DNA of 64,000 bases from Fratercula arctica. Its lineage: Eukaryota; Chordata; Aves; Charadriiformes; Alcidae. The number at the start of each line of letters is the position of its first letter. Position 1 is the first letter of the stretch. Position numbers and translations under genes: made by a program. The DNA is taken from NCBI GenBank assembly GCA_947846985.1, contig CANTUZ010000004.1:51933672-51997671 (forward strand), read 5' to 3'. The notes under the pieces are model-generated. The model had not been told where the DNA came from and searched no databases. It worked only from the letters and a program-made list of their open reading frames with translations. Positions 22,558-34,279 of the stretch are shown here, piece by piece.

Positions 22558-25500
22558 AGGTTCGAGCTGATTATGTGTTCTTCCAGTATATGCTACTGGG
22601 ACTCAAAGCCAATTCATAACCGATAGAGAAGAGAGAGTGTCAAGGAATGTCAATGAATGGAAGAAATTATTATTGTAATACCAGTTACTAGCCCACATCT
22701 AATTTCCTTCCATAGCTTGTTACAGAACTCACTTTGCATGTGGCTCCAGTATCATCAAGCCTCAGGAGATAAATCTTTTTTTGGAGTCTAACTGCAAGTG
22801 GGCCAATAACGTTCTGTAGCTCTAAACATCAACAGAATTTATTGAAAAAATGTTTTTGCTTTATCATAGAGAAGAAATGTTTTCCTTTGAAAAAAAAATC
22901 CACAGTATACTGTTTGGTAGGAGTGATATCATTCTTCATTGATCTCTATCGAATGGTTTAAAAAGTAACATACTATAGGTCTTTTCCAGATACATTAGAG
23001 GCACTGAAGAGAAGCTCTCTATTTTCAGTTTGTTTCTGCAGCTTCCAATAGCATTACACCATTTACCCTTGGGAAGAAGAAGAGATGGTAACAGGGAAAA
23101 AAAAGGGAGAGAATATGTCAGACAGGGAAGAGCAAATGCCTGCTTCCAGGTCCTTAAAGGAGACTGTTTGCATGAAACTCATCTCCTCTATTAACGTACT
23201 GAGCTTTCAGAAATGAAGAGACACTGGGGAGAGGATATGAGAGCCTGATGTCAAATTCTGTAGACTGTAAAACTTTATTTTGCTAGCGTTGGAGCTGGCA
23301 AGAAATCAGACACTGAAGTTAAGCTGGGTTAGGGATTTGTGAGGAGTTAAAATTCCAGCGATGTGGGAGACACTTTCTTTATATTTTCCATCCGAGCTGC
23401 ACTTGCAAGATGCAGACAGATGCTTACAGATGAATGCCTGCGTGTATAAAATAAGTACCCTCAGATTTAAAATTATCTACCCATGGGTAGAACCCTTTTT
23501 AACTTTGCAGGAGTGAACATTTCCCCCTCTAATATTCAGATGCCAAAGGAAGCCACACTTGGGCATCTGTGTTTAAATCATCAGTAGCTCTTTTGCAACA
23601 AATCAAAATGCAGAAGAAATGAGTGAGATAAGCACCAGAAAAATCCATGGCAACTGTCAGTTTTGTCCCATTTTCAGTTGGGTGAAATTTGGGTTGTTGG
23701 ATTGGGCCGGCAGTGGGTTATTTACATTTTTCCTAAATGGCAGCTGATCAAAATAATTACTATACTTATGAAAACAGAAGAAAAATAAAAAATCTGATGT
23801 TTTTAGATTTCTCAAGCACAGGACATTGTTAACAAGCATTCTCAACAGCAAACAGCTTTGCTCTAACCAGAAAACTCTTGTACTTCATTAGATCGTACAA
23901 ATAATTGGATAACACTGTCCATTTGCTCTTCTCACTGACAGCCAAGAATCACAACCATCAGATTCACAGAAGTGCAATGTCTTGTACTTCAAACTTCATA
24001 CAATCTTCAAGTAAAGGTTCTTTTCACTACTCAGTTTTATTGCAGCATGTCTATTCTTCGTTTTTCCTTTGGTCTTCAGAGACCAACAGTTTTGTATATA
24101 AAAAAAATAATCATTCTTTTTTGGTTTCTTCCAGTAATCACTTCAGCATTTTATTTTAAACACTTCTGCTAACCTACAGTGTTATATATCCACAAAGACT
24201 GCTAGAGTGTTAGTACGGATTTTTTTCTAAATCATGCACCCAAACCTTGATCTCTGTTATTTTTTTAGTTTCTCCATTACATTTCAGTTGAAAAATGCCC
24301 TTTGCATTTGAGAGTCATTTATCACAGCAGAATTCATACCTGCCCATTTGCTGTCCCTACCCATTGCACGACTACTTCTGGAGTGAACGTTTGGCTCAAG
24401 GGAATCATTAGGAGTTTTATCCTTCATGTTAATGGGCTCAAAACGTAGCTCTACATTTTGTTTTTCTTTGAATTGTTTTGTGTGCAGTTGTATCCATAAC
24501 CAGAATAATGTGGAGTAACAACGGCCTATGTGTTGATTATGTTTGATTGGAGGAACGATGTGCTTCTAAGAAGGAGAAACTCGGTGGATTTATTTTAAAA
24601 TCCCAATCTCTCTTTTAAATTTTTTTCTCTTTAGATTTTCTTTTTCCTTTGTGTGCTCCACCACACTAAACCCAGCTGCAGAACTAGATTCATCATTCCT
24701 ACTACTTGTTATGTGCCCTATTTTTCTTTACAGACTGTAATTTATTAAAAATGGATGTGTACATGTGTTATAACAAATAACTTTATCAATAACATCACAG
24801 TGAAAACCCAGCACAGGCAGATCAAAAACAAGTGTCAGAAATTACTCAATTTTTGTTCTTCAGATGATGTTTGAATTTGAGTCGGTGATGGCTGCACCTC
24901 CAAACCAACTTCACTTTCCATGTGGATGTTTTTCTAAAGAGCCTTCAGAAAAGTTGATGGGATCCATTTTATCAGGTCCCCGATACTTTCAATTCAAGGT
25001 CCCAGTAGAAAACCCTCAAAACCTCATGTCTCACTGCTGTTCAGACTTACACTTCTTTTTTTTTTCTAGCACATTAAAAACTCGGGGGTACAATAAAGAC
25101 AGGAAGAATAGGAGAGAGCTGAATATTTCAAATCTTATAAAATATTTGGCTCAGAAAGGTATCCACCTTCCTGAGGACAGCCTATTTATTTATTTTTATA
25201 TTCCTCCCTCAACTGGTTTATTCTTCCCCAAGTGGCACCCTGGAATGCTGTTCATAAAGCCACCAGCAGGGAATTTTTGATGCAAGTGCTGGCAGCAGAA
25301 AAATAAGCTTTCTGCGTTCTCTGCTGGGTATCTCAAGAAGAGTGATACTAGTGAGCAAGAATAGTTCACATTTAAATATTTTCAATTTTACAGTTGGACT
25401 GGCATGTAGACACTGGGGTAGAAAGGATGAAGAGGGAGATATCCAAAATGGAGACAGGTGAAAAATATTTTTGTGGTGGTGATAATGAATATCTTATTTA

Positions 25501-28500
25501 AACAAAAACAAAGAAAAAAAGACAAACTAGAAAAAAACACAATGTTGGAGGAAAAACTGCTCAAGAGTTGCACATCCTTACAAAAATTATACTGGTGCTA
25601 CCATGGCCACTACATGGTGAAAATGGAGATAAAACATGAGCAATAGATGTGGGACTTTTAAAACAAATCTTTAAAACTTTGGGTTGTAAAAGGTTCAAAA
25701 TGTCCTTCGCACAATAAGAGAGGCAGTACATTAGTGCCAGCCCCTCGTTGGGACACTCTTCAGAGGTCCCAGGTGGTTCCTCCCCTCTTTTACAAGGGCA
25801 TGAATTTGCAGGAACTCCATTGAATATGTGGAGCTTGGAGCTCAAAGAACAAGACTCTTTCAAAAAGATGAACAGGTTGGAGTCCAAAGCACGGTCAGAA
25901 GTGCACTAGAGAAGTTGGTTCTAACACTGACAATCACAGATGGAAGTCACTCGCTGTTATGGTGACTAGCTGGCTCTCAAGGGATTTATTGGTGACGCAC
26001 TGCTCTCATCAAAGCTGGTAGGCTGGTTTCCTGGTTACCAGTCTTGAAAAATTATTGATGGCATGGATTCTAAATAATTTTGTTGTTTCTAGCAAAGTAA
26101 ACTTTCATTCATCCTCCAAACAACAGTTAAAATTTCATTTTAATGGCACATCATTAGATGTTCAGGAATGTTTGCTATCCCTGTATTTTGTCATGGACCA
26201 GAAAGAAATGTCATATAATCAATGAATATCCACTTTCAGTAAGAGAAGAGAAGTAGCTGCCATATATCCTGAAAGATCCAAAGTGCAGACATGATCAAGA
26301 ATGAAGTTATTCTCCTAAAGTACCTTTAGCCTGAGGTTTAAGTATATTTCAAAGACACAATCAAGATTTTCAATGATGTGAGTTACTCCACACTTCACAA
26401 GAGAAACTGTGAGTAAATAGCGGAAGAAAGAATTTCATAAATACGAAGAAAAGGAGAAAGCACAGGTTGTGTTGCTTATGAACTTACTCTTTTCATTGCA
26501 GTGGACCAGAGTACTCGATGCTTTATAGAAACACAGAACAGGTTGCTGCCCAGAGGAACATATGGTTTAAGAAATTTCCTGATGTTTATTTTCAGGTCTG
26601 ACTTGCACAAGAATTATCTTGGGATGAGCAGAATAAAGAGAATAAAAGAACAAACTAGGTGACCAGCAAACCCTGAGGCGTTCTCTGTCCTGTTCAGTTT
26701 CTGCTCCTGACATAGGTGCCACACTCCTGTAAAGGGCATCCTTAAGAAAATCTGCCTCACTGCCACTTTTCTCAGCTATTTGAAAGTCACCATTAACTGG
26801 CGAGGCTGGACCACCCTCACAGTGGTGCTGTCAAGCTGCAGTGACCAGCACAGAGCACAGTGCTCCGTTCTGTAAGAAATCCTACCTCCTTTCCCATTGC
26901 ATAGTCTCAGCAGAGACGAGCTTCAGATTGCCCTGGGTTCTCCAACACAGGCACTGCCACGTCAGACAGAAAGCGTGGAAGGAAAAGGACGGTGTCCAGG
27001 ACTGAGGAGCAATCTGTGCTCTGCACTGTGCTGCCAAGGACCTCGTGCACCTACCGAAGAGTCTTATCTTCCCCTGCCAAGAAAACTGCCAGTGTCTGCT
27101 CTCCTGGGAGGTAAAACATGCTTGAAGAACAAGGCGGCAAACTCTTGCTGGTCAATAGTAGGCTTTAAAGCCTTCCCAGGCTCTGTATTATTAGGATATT
27201 TCAGCCTCAGCATAGTGTGGAATAGCAATATGCTACAATAGTTGTTTAACAAATCACCTTAAGAAATAATGCCATTCTATCCCTGGGAAAGTTTTTCACC
27301 ATTTTGTGCAGCTTCTCACAAGCACTGACTAATTACAACTTTGATGTGCGCTGGCCTAGGTCCAAATAACTGAATTCCCACAAGATGCGCAGACTGTCAT
27401 TTTTCAGAAGCTTGAGTTAGAGAAGCAAAAATGCCTTTATCATCTTCTTCAAATTGGCTTCAGAATCTAAAGCCTAAGAAAGCCTAAGGGAAAACCACAT
27501 GATAATGCTCTCTTTCAGTGTCCAGTGGTCTAGCACACACGTAAGACCTTATGTAGGAAACATTAAATACACGTGATAACTGTGATTAAGAGCAGAATTT
27601 TAGTAAAGCACTTTCAGTACCTTGTTAAGTTCTCTTCATTTATTTTATGTGAACATGGAAAGGAGAAGATTATATTCTCATAAAGATTTTTGGTTGATTA
27701 AATTGCCTCCTTGGCAAAGAAGGAGCCCTACCTAACATTTTTCACTAAAATGTTTCTAAAAATTATAAGAAGAAATGTGCTTTAGTCAGCTAAGCTCTCT
27801 TGTTCTAAAAAACCTTCAGATGTCCAGAAGAGGCATTTTATATAAGTTTGTTAAGAAACTGATTGTCTGATATTCAAAATAAATCAGCTTCTGGGGATTT
27901 AACTACCACAACAAAAGGTGCATTTATGTCAAATAGATTTCAAACAGGCATGCCTGATTTGTTCTGTGTATTTAGTTTAACACTAGTGGTTTGGAGACTC
28001 AGCACAATAGCTTTCACTTGGCACTCGTACATATTCCGTTGTTATAACACTTGTTTTCCATTATAATTCATCTTGCCTGTTCCCTTTCAGATGGGTGCAA
28101 TGTATGTTCCCGAGTCATGCTCTTACCCTGCCCAAGTCTCCCACTGCAACAGTCAAAGGTTAACTGGGTCTCCATTTCTTGATGTCCTTGATCCCTGACA
28201 GGATGCCCTCCTTGGGCTCGCCATGGGTGGTGCTCGGCAGCAGCTGAGAGAAAGCAGCAGCTTGCAGTACGCAGGTCACGTTGGGTGAGGTATCAGGGCT
28301 ACCCTGCTGTAAAGTTTAAGCCCTTATGTTCCCATGGAAAAACTACTCAACCTTTAAGCCTTTGAAAAACCTGCTCCCACCCAGCAGCAGCGAGTAGCCG
28401 CAGGTTAGCAGCTAAACGTGCCAAGGACTCGCTGTGAATTTAGCTTTCTCCATCCTCACTACAGTGCCTGGGGGGGGAACTTTGACCATGGGTTTCGTTT

Positions 28501-28564
28501 TCTGTGGCACGGAAAATAAGAGTTGGGAACCGCTTCTCCTGTATTCCCACAGTTGAAGGGGCAC

Positions 28565-28870
28565 CCCACTAAAAGCGAGTCAGGAGAGGAGAGAAAGACC
28601 CTAGGATCAGGCACCATAGGGACAGAGGGGTTTTTTTGGAGGCAGGGAGAGTGCTGGGAGAAGAGACCTGGCTATGGGGCATGATGGAAAACAGGAGCCA
28701 AAAGCAGCACAGATGGGATCTAAGGAGAGGACAGTTCAGCAGGAGGGATGCAAAGGAAAGCCAACTTAGGGAACTGGACAAGGGAAAATGCCATGAGTGG
28801 GATGGCAGGATAGAGCTAGTGTGGGGACTAGGGAGGCACAAGAGCAGAAGCCATCGGGGTTAGAGGCGCC
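28565..28870. repeat. Purine-biased (GA-rich) block
   Basis: For about 300 bases the plus strand is dominated by G and A (GGAGAGGAGAGAAAGA, GGAGGCAGGGAGAG, GGGACTAGGGAGGCAC). It is not a clean tandem repeat. The opposite strand gives a serine- and leucine-rich frame that I regard as an artefact of composition. Confidence 0.55.
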
Positions 28871-30661
28871 TGGGGAATAAGGGCCCTGGTGAACAGAAGA
28901 TGCTCCCGTGGAGTTAAATTAAACCTGAGAAATGAACCCACGATGCCCGCATTTCGGTGCTGAGCTGCTGCTGGGAAACGAAGTGGGGCAGTGCCAGGCA
29001 GGCAAGACCTCCCATGGTGGTGAGTTACTGCAGGACCTCCAGTGCTTGGTTTATGACCTTGCACACTTCTGACAGGCTCTTTTCCTTGTGTTGTTTGGAT
29101 GTGGGCAAAGGAGCTATGGGGAGCGGAGGCTGGAAACCTCCTGCCCCATATACAGAGGAGTGAGCAGCATCTGGCACTGACCCCTGCGTGCATGCAGAGG
29201 GTCCAAAACTGCTTCCCTGATGAAGAACCATGGGGTGTCATGCCAACAACTGAAAATAAAAAAATCTCATGTCTGCTATTTTTAGAAGGTTAGGGATTCA
29301 TACTCCAAGAAATGTCTCCCCAGAATCTGCCTGGAGTCAGAGTGCGGTGAAGGCTGCACCAGACAAAAATGAGGAATTAGCAGAATCGCAAGCACGTGTA
29401 TATTCAGCATCCCTTCTTCGAGGTACTAACGGACTGTGCTTTGGGGGCAGATTATGGTTTTGTAGGGCAGAAAGCTGTTGTCCAAACATGTCATTTTGCC
29501 CTACTTTGAAATGGTTTCACTTGCTGCACTAACTTAGAAAGAGATGAATGACTGAAGGAGGGAGTGCAGGCACGGGAAGGACGGCCTCACATTGAAATGC
29601 TTTAACTCCCACGAGAACTACAATCTCCACTTCACAGTCACCATTACTTTACCTGGGAATTCAGGCTCTGCCAATGAGCTTTTGAAATCAGGGTGGTCCA
29701 AGAGACTGTAATATTTTTAGGGCAGTTTAACTTCAATTTGGTACAGTACACACTAAAATACCAAGCAGAATAATCATGACAGTAAGTAACCTCCAGAGTA
29801 TTGTCATCAGGACAAAGGTCCAAAGAAATAAACATTTATCTCCTTTTGCAGAACGAACAATTCAGGGTTTGGTGTAAGGAGACTTCTGTGAACTCTAATG
29901 ACAATCCAAACTTATTTCAGGGACATTTTGTGCTAAATGTTGTCTACAGAAAAAAAAAGCTCATACTAATGGTAATAGTACTGTGCAGGGAAAAAGGAAC
30001 AAACGAAACAAAACAATAAGCTTCACTGTTCTCCAAGCCAGGGAGGTAGAAGCAGATATTTGATTACTTCAGAAATATTAAAGCTGGAATACATCCTTGC
30101 AATATCATCTCCATAGGAACAGAGATAAAATAACGATAGAAAAATAACCAAAAAAGTGGACACACAACCAGTTAAGAAGAGCATATAAGGCAAATACAAG
30201 GTGCAAAGTGTCACGGATAATGGAGTACAGTGTCCCTATCTGAAAACTTTGTACTTTAGGTTTGAAAAAAAATTTCTCTTAAATGGAAAAAAACCAAACA
30301 AAAACAACCTGAACCTCATATTTTTCAGCTTTTGTAGTTCATCACAAAATGGCATTTTTAGGTCATTCAGTGGAGCTGGTAGGAAGTATATGAGTAAGCA
30401 GTTCGAGAAGAATCAAAGAATATATTGAAAGGCAAATCCTTCCAAGAATATTCAGCAGTAATATTGCTCATTGCTTTGCAGTAAATCTAAATGCAGCTAC
30501 TCAGCTATCCTTCTCAGCGCAGCACTGCACTAAATTAGTTACATCACCAAATGAGCTTTTGAATCAGAACTGAAAGGTTTACTGAAGACAACAATAAAGA
30601 AAGTGGAAGCTTCACTGGTGACTTTTGCATCCCATTTTAATTCATTTGAACTAAATCCTGG

Positions 30662-30701
30662 CTCTTTTTTCTTCTTTTTTCTTTTTTCCCCCCAAAAAAA
30701 A
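30662..30701 (+). repeat. Polypyrimidine tract followed by A8
   Basis: Thirty-two consecutive T/C bases (30662-30693) end in six Cs and run straight into eight As. Low complexity. It resembles a strong polypyrimidine tract, but no downstream exon is recognisable. Confidence 0.85.
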
Positions 30702-30944
30702 GTTTTTGAAAGTAACTAACGTAATACAGCAATGTTTTAAATCACCCATCTGGATAGATTTTTTTGTGTGGGTTTTCTCAGAACTATTAATTTAACCTTC
30801 TGCCACAGCAGTACTGTGCATATGCCTTGCTGACAAAAATCTCCATTACCGCTTTTAGAGAGAACTGCTGCAAATGACCCCAAAGCCTCATTTCTGTGTG
30901 ATAATACTGTGTTTGTATGTCTACCACTAAAGACAGAGGGCTAG

Positions 30945-32170
30945 ATTAGAGTTCTTGTTCTTTCATGTGGATTAATTTTCATTTATCAGCCCTGAATATC
31001 ATCTGATCTTCACCCAGTCATTCAGTACTGTGAATTTCCTGCATCTCTGCGTAGCTGTTTTAGACTTAACTATCCTTAGTAATTTCATATCCTCTGCGAA
31101 ATTTCTTCCCTATTTGCCTCTTTTCCTTTATCATTTGCGAATATGCTGAGCATGGCAAGTCCTACCATATATCCTTTGAGACGCTCAATAAACTGCTACA
31201 GTGTCCATTTACTAATATATATGCTTACAATAAGACAGAGACAAAAATTATTTTGGTTAATAGAGGGAAAACTTATTTAGCAGCTTTTTCTGAAAACCCT
31301 TGTCAACCTTTTTACTTAACCCCAAATATACGGGATTGACAGGTTCACTTTACCAGTAAACTGCCATCTTCACAAAACACTTAAAGTTTTACAAGACATT
31401 CCTGTGACTCACCCCAAAAGTATCATTTCATCCATATTTATTAATTCCATTCTCCATTTCAGTTCCTTGCCAGTCTGGCTGGTGCTGAAGTTGAAAGTAA
31501 ATGGTTTGTCTTTCCCAAGATGACCTGAGTCACCTTTTGAGACACTGGTGCCACATGAACCATTTTTTATTTCCTGATTCTAGGGCTGGGTCAAGCAGTG
31601 GGTTATTTACTTGGTAGTTTGGCAAGTTCACAAATCTGAATTTCTTTTAAAAAAATAGCAGCTCTTAGAGATTTGCATTCAGTTTTTTTATTTCTGTTAT
31701 GCCTGACTGACACAGCTCTCCACCATTCTCTTCTCTGCTGTTCTGCATCAGTGATAAATTCCCCACCTTCCTTTACAATAAATGAGGATCAAAGGTTTTC
31801 ACCTTCATTACGTATTCATCCTACTGACGCTGGCAAGCTCTCTCTTTCTCATATGTATGAAGAAGTTTTGATTATTAGCATTTATGTCTTTACCAGGTTT
31901 CTCCCCCTGGTTTGGTTTTTTTTTTTTGGCTGCTCTGTTGTTCATTGATATTTAATTTACTACAATCCATTATCTTCCTCTCAAGTAAATACACTTCCAT
32001 TTTTAAGAGTGTAGGGATTTTTCCCCCACTTCTGATGCCTCCTTTACTCTTTTGTTCATCACTGAGGTGTGGGAATGGTCCTCTTAGGGCTTAAGTTTCT
32101 GGTATAACACGTTGTAATAGCATTTTACCTCATTACCTGCTCCTTCTAAATAGCTCTTTAACAAACTTCC
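30945..32170 (-). mobile_element. Ancient CR1 LINE remnant, minus strand
   Basis: The plus strand here is the complement of a very old amniote CR1 reverse-transcriptase region. Matches to recalled consensus include CATCCTCTGCGAAATTT-like sequence at about 31088, TTCCTTTATCATTTGCGAAT at about 31122, a CTTGTCAACC block at about 31300, CAGTCTGGCTGGTGCTGAAG at about 31471 (complement of the region before the reverse-transcriptase core) and CTGGTGCCACATGAACC with TTCCTGATTCTAGGGCTGGG at about 31544-31590. Many small indels and stops interrupt every frame, and no open reading frame survives. The spacing and order of blocks agree with a single element read on the minus strand. The edges are uncertain by a hundred bases or more. 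Confidence 0.68.
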
Positions 32171-33694
32171 TCATTTTAGCTTTTATTTTCTGTTTCATTC
32201 TGCTGTGAAGGAGATTCTTTGTTTTCCCTCTCAGTACCACTGTTAAATCTGTATACCTTATGGCGAGAGTGGCTCTTCTATACGTACATCCTGAGACTCC
32301 AGTTCTGGGGCCTGCTCAGAGCTAATAGAGCTAATAATTTTCCCAGGGTATATGAGGTATCTGATGTCTCCCAATGTTGGTCTCTCTTTCCTGCCCTGAT
32401 TTGCCTCCTTCCAAAATGATTTTCAGCACAACTCCCAGTCCTTACTCCCACTGACAAGCCTGCGGGAGGAAGACAAACTGTGCTTAGAAACGTTCATCTT
32501 ACAGTGTTCTCTACAAATCATCTCCCCAAAGGGAGATAAGCTTGAAAGACTGCAGAGTGGAAGGCAGATGATACAAGTATGCAAGCCTTTACCTCTTCGC
32601 TGCCTGCCAGAAAATACCTTCTCTCTCTTCTTGTGCTTCCAGGGGCACATCACTTCTGCTGCATTTACCTGATGCTCAAGAGCAGCCACAAAAACTCTCA
32701 CAGGGAAAAGCTACCCAGTTCACACAGTTTAAGCCAATTCAGGACTGAAGAGGTTTATTAATTTAAGAACATATAATTAGTCAACAATTAGCCTACTATA
32801 CATTAAAGATGAATGCCTGCCACTCCCTATAACCCACTGATCCCCGTGCTGGTGAGAAAGTTCACCACAAGGTTGCATATACACGTGTGAGGTGCAGGTC
32901 CCTACTTGCCTCACCCCGTAATCGACTAGCCAGTTGAATGCTACTCACAGCTCCAACTGGGTGTCTGATCCATCCTGCTGAGCCAAGGTTGAGATGACAG
33001 CAGGGCAGCTTCTGGTGGGTTTTGACTCCTGCTGTTTCCACTCAAATATCTCTGCTGCTGTTAAAAATTTTCATACTTCTTTTATGCTTTTCAGCCTTAC
33101 TCTTTCTTCATTTCTAAAGTTCCTTTGAAATTCCCTGGTTGCATTTTGATCTGGCTGGTGGCCATCTTCCTCTTTAACATGATTGGTTTGGGGCCAACGC
33201 CTCACAGACAGTTTTATGTATTCGACACATGCATACGCTGTGCACAATCATACTCTTATCTTAAAAGCTGTGGTTATGCAGGCCGCTTGCCAAGAGCATG
33301 CCATGCAGGCACCCCACAAAAGCAAGTCAGGGATCTCTGGCTCTCAGTCCTGCCCTCTGCAAAGGAAGCACAGAGAGTGATCCATTACTACGCATATTTT
33401 CTAAAGGGCAGAGATGAATCAGACCAGGTGAGCACAGGAGAGGTGCCTGCCTCCTTTTGCATCTCTCTGGACTACCCTGATAGCTGTCTCAAACAGCTTT
33501 TACTTTGGTGTCCTATATGAACCCAGTGCTCTTCCCCCAGTCCTGAGTAAGAGTCTCCTGCAGATAAGTTGGTTTTGGTGCAAGGAAGAGAAGACCAACT
33601 TCAAGTTAATTTGTGGTATCCCTATGGCTTTTCTAACTTACGCTATTTTGTTAGTCAGGAGCAGTCAATGGAGAATGGAGGCACAGAAGAACTG
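32171..33694. other. Non-coding sequence, no gene recognised
   Basis: A 131-codon frame (33125-33520, plus) begins with a hydrophobic segment (CILIWLVAIFLFNMIGLG) but matches nothing I know. The composition and the AATAAA-type signal on the minus strand near 32759 leave open a decayed LTR element, but no termini or target duplications are seen. Confidence 0.45.
33690..33694. repeat. Probable target-site duplication, left copy
   Basis: AACTG directly before the LTR. The right copy at 34280-34284 is AAATG (4 of 5 identical). A 5-bp duplication is typical of ERVL-type insertions, and the one mismatch fits later mutation. Confidence 0.5.
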
Positions 33695-33822
33695 TGTCAT
33701 GGTTTAACCCCAGCCAGCAGCTAGCACCATGCAGCCACCCGCTCACTCCCCTAGTTGGGATGGGGGAGAGAATTAGAAGAGTAAAAGTGAGAAAAAAGCC
33801 TTGTGGGTTGAGATAAAGCCAG

Positions 33823-33828
33823 TTTAAT
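33823..33828 (-). promoter_or_regulatory. LTR polyadenylation signal (ATTAAA)
   Basis: ATTAAA on the minus strand, about 180 bases downstream of the TATA sequence of the same LTR, where the R region should end. It is the common variant of AATAAA. Its use is inferred. Confidence 0.4.
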
Positions 33829-34009
33829 AAGTAAAGCAAAAGCTGCGTGTGCAAGCAAAGCAAAACAAGAAATTCACTCGCTGCTTCCCATCGGCAGGCA
33901 GGTGTTCAGCCATCTCCAGGAAAGCAGGGCTCCATCACGCATAATGGTTACTTGGGAAGAAAAATGCCATAACTCTGAACATCCCCCCTTTCCTTCTTCT
34001 TCCCCCAGA

Positions 34010-34032
34010 TTTATATACTGAGCATGACGTCA
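34010..34032 (-). promoter_or_regulatory. LTR promoter: CRE palindrome and TATA box
   Basis: On the minus strand a perfect cyclic-AMP response element TGACGTCA (34032-34025) is followed seven bases later by TATATAAA (34017-34010). This pairing in the U3 region is what a functional LTR promoter would have. ATF/CREB-type factors bind this palindrome. Transcription would run toward lower coordinates. Confidence 0.55.
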
Positions 34033-34279
34033 TATGGTATGGAATATCCCCTTGGTTAGTTGGTGTCTGCTGTCCCAGCTGTGTCTCCTCCCAAATTTTT
34101 GTGCATTCCCAGCCTACTCACTGGTAGGGTGGTGTAAGGAGCAGAAAAGGCCTTGACTGCTTAGCAACAACCAAAAACATTAGCACGCTACTAACACTAT
34201 GCTCATCCCGAATGCAAAACATAGCACTACACCAGCTGCTAGCAAGAAAGTCAACACCATCCCAGCCAAAACCATGACA

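Larger units (their letters stand above)
18291..30944. other. Long unique non-coding stretch, no gene recognised
   Basis: More than 12 kb of AT-rich DNA with no LINE, LTR or gene that I can name. The longest frames are 141 codons at 21520-21945 (minus), 138 codons at 24864-25280 (plus) and 137 codons at 28828-29241 (minus). None has a recognisable domain. Structured or simple-sequence segments within it are listed separately. It could be intergenic or a large intron. Confidence 0.6.
33695..34279 (-). mobile_element. Solo LTR of an avian endogenous retrovirus
   Basis: A complete 585-bp LTR bounded by an 11-bp perfect inverted repeat (TGTCATGGTTT at 33695 and AAACCATGACA ending at 34279), with the canonical TG...CA ends. 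It matches the abundant bird LTR family whose antisense reads TGTCATGGTTTAACCCCAGC and GGATGGGGGAGAGAAT and includes GATATAAAG-like and CCCAGCCTACTCACTGGTAG blocks. Sense orientation is minus, judged from a TATA sequence and downstream ATTAAA signal on that strand. No gag, pol or env sequence flanks it, so the provirus was lost by LTR-LTR recombination. The family is probably ERVL-like from the 5-bp target duplication, although ERVK naming is also used for related LTRs. Confidence 0.93.

Noticed and set aside
24864..25280. 138-codon plus-strand frame
   Set aside because: Unrecognised, contains a run of F codons from a poly(T) tract, no supporting context.
28569..28841. Serine/leucine-rich 90-codon minus-strand frame
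   Set aside because: Direct result of the purine-biased composition of the opposite strand.
33125..33520. 131-codon frame with a hydrophobic start resembling a signal peptide
   Set aside because: A single hydrophobic stretch is common in chance frames of AT-rich DNA. No family match and no exon boundaries.
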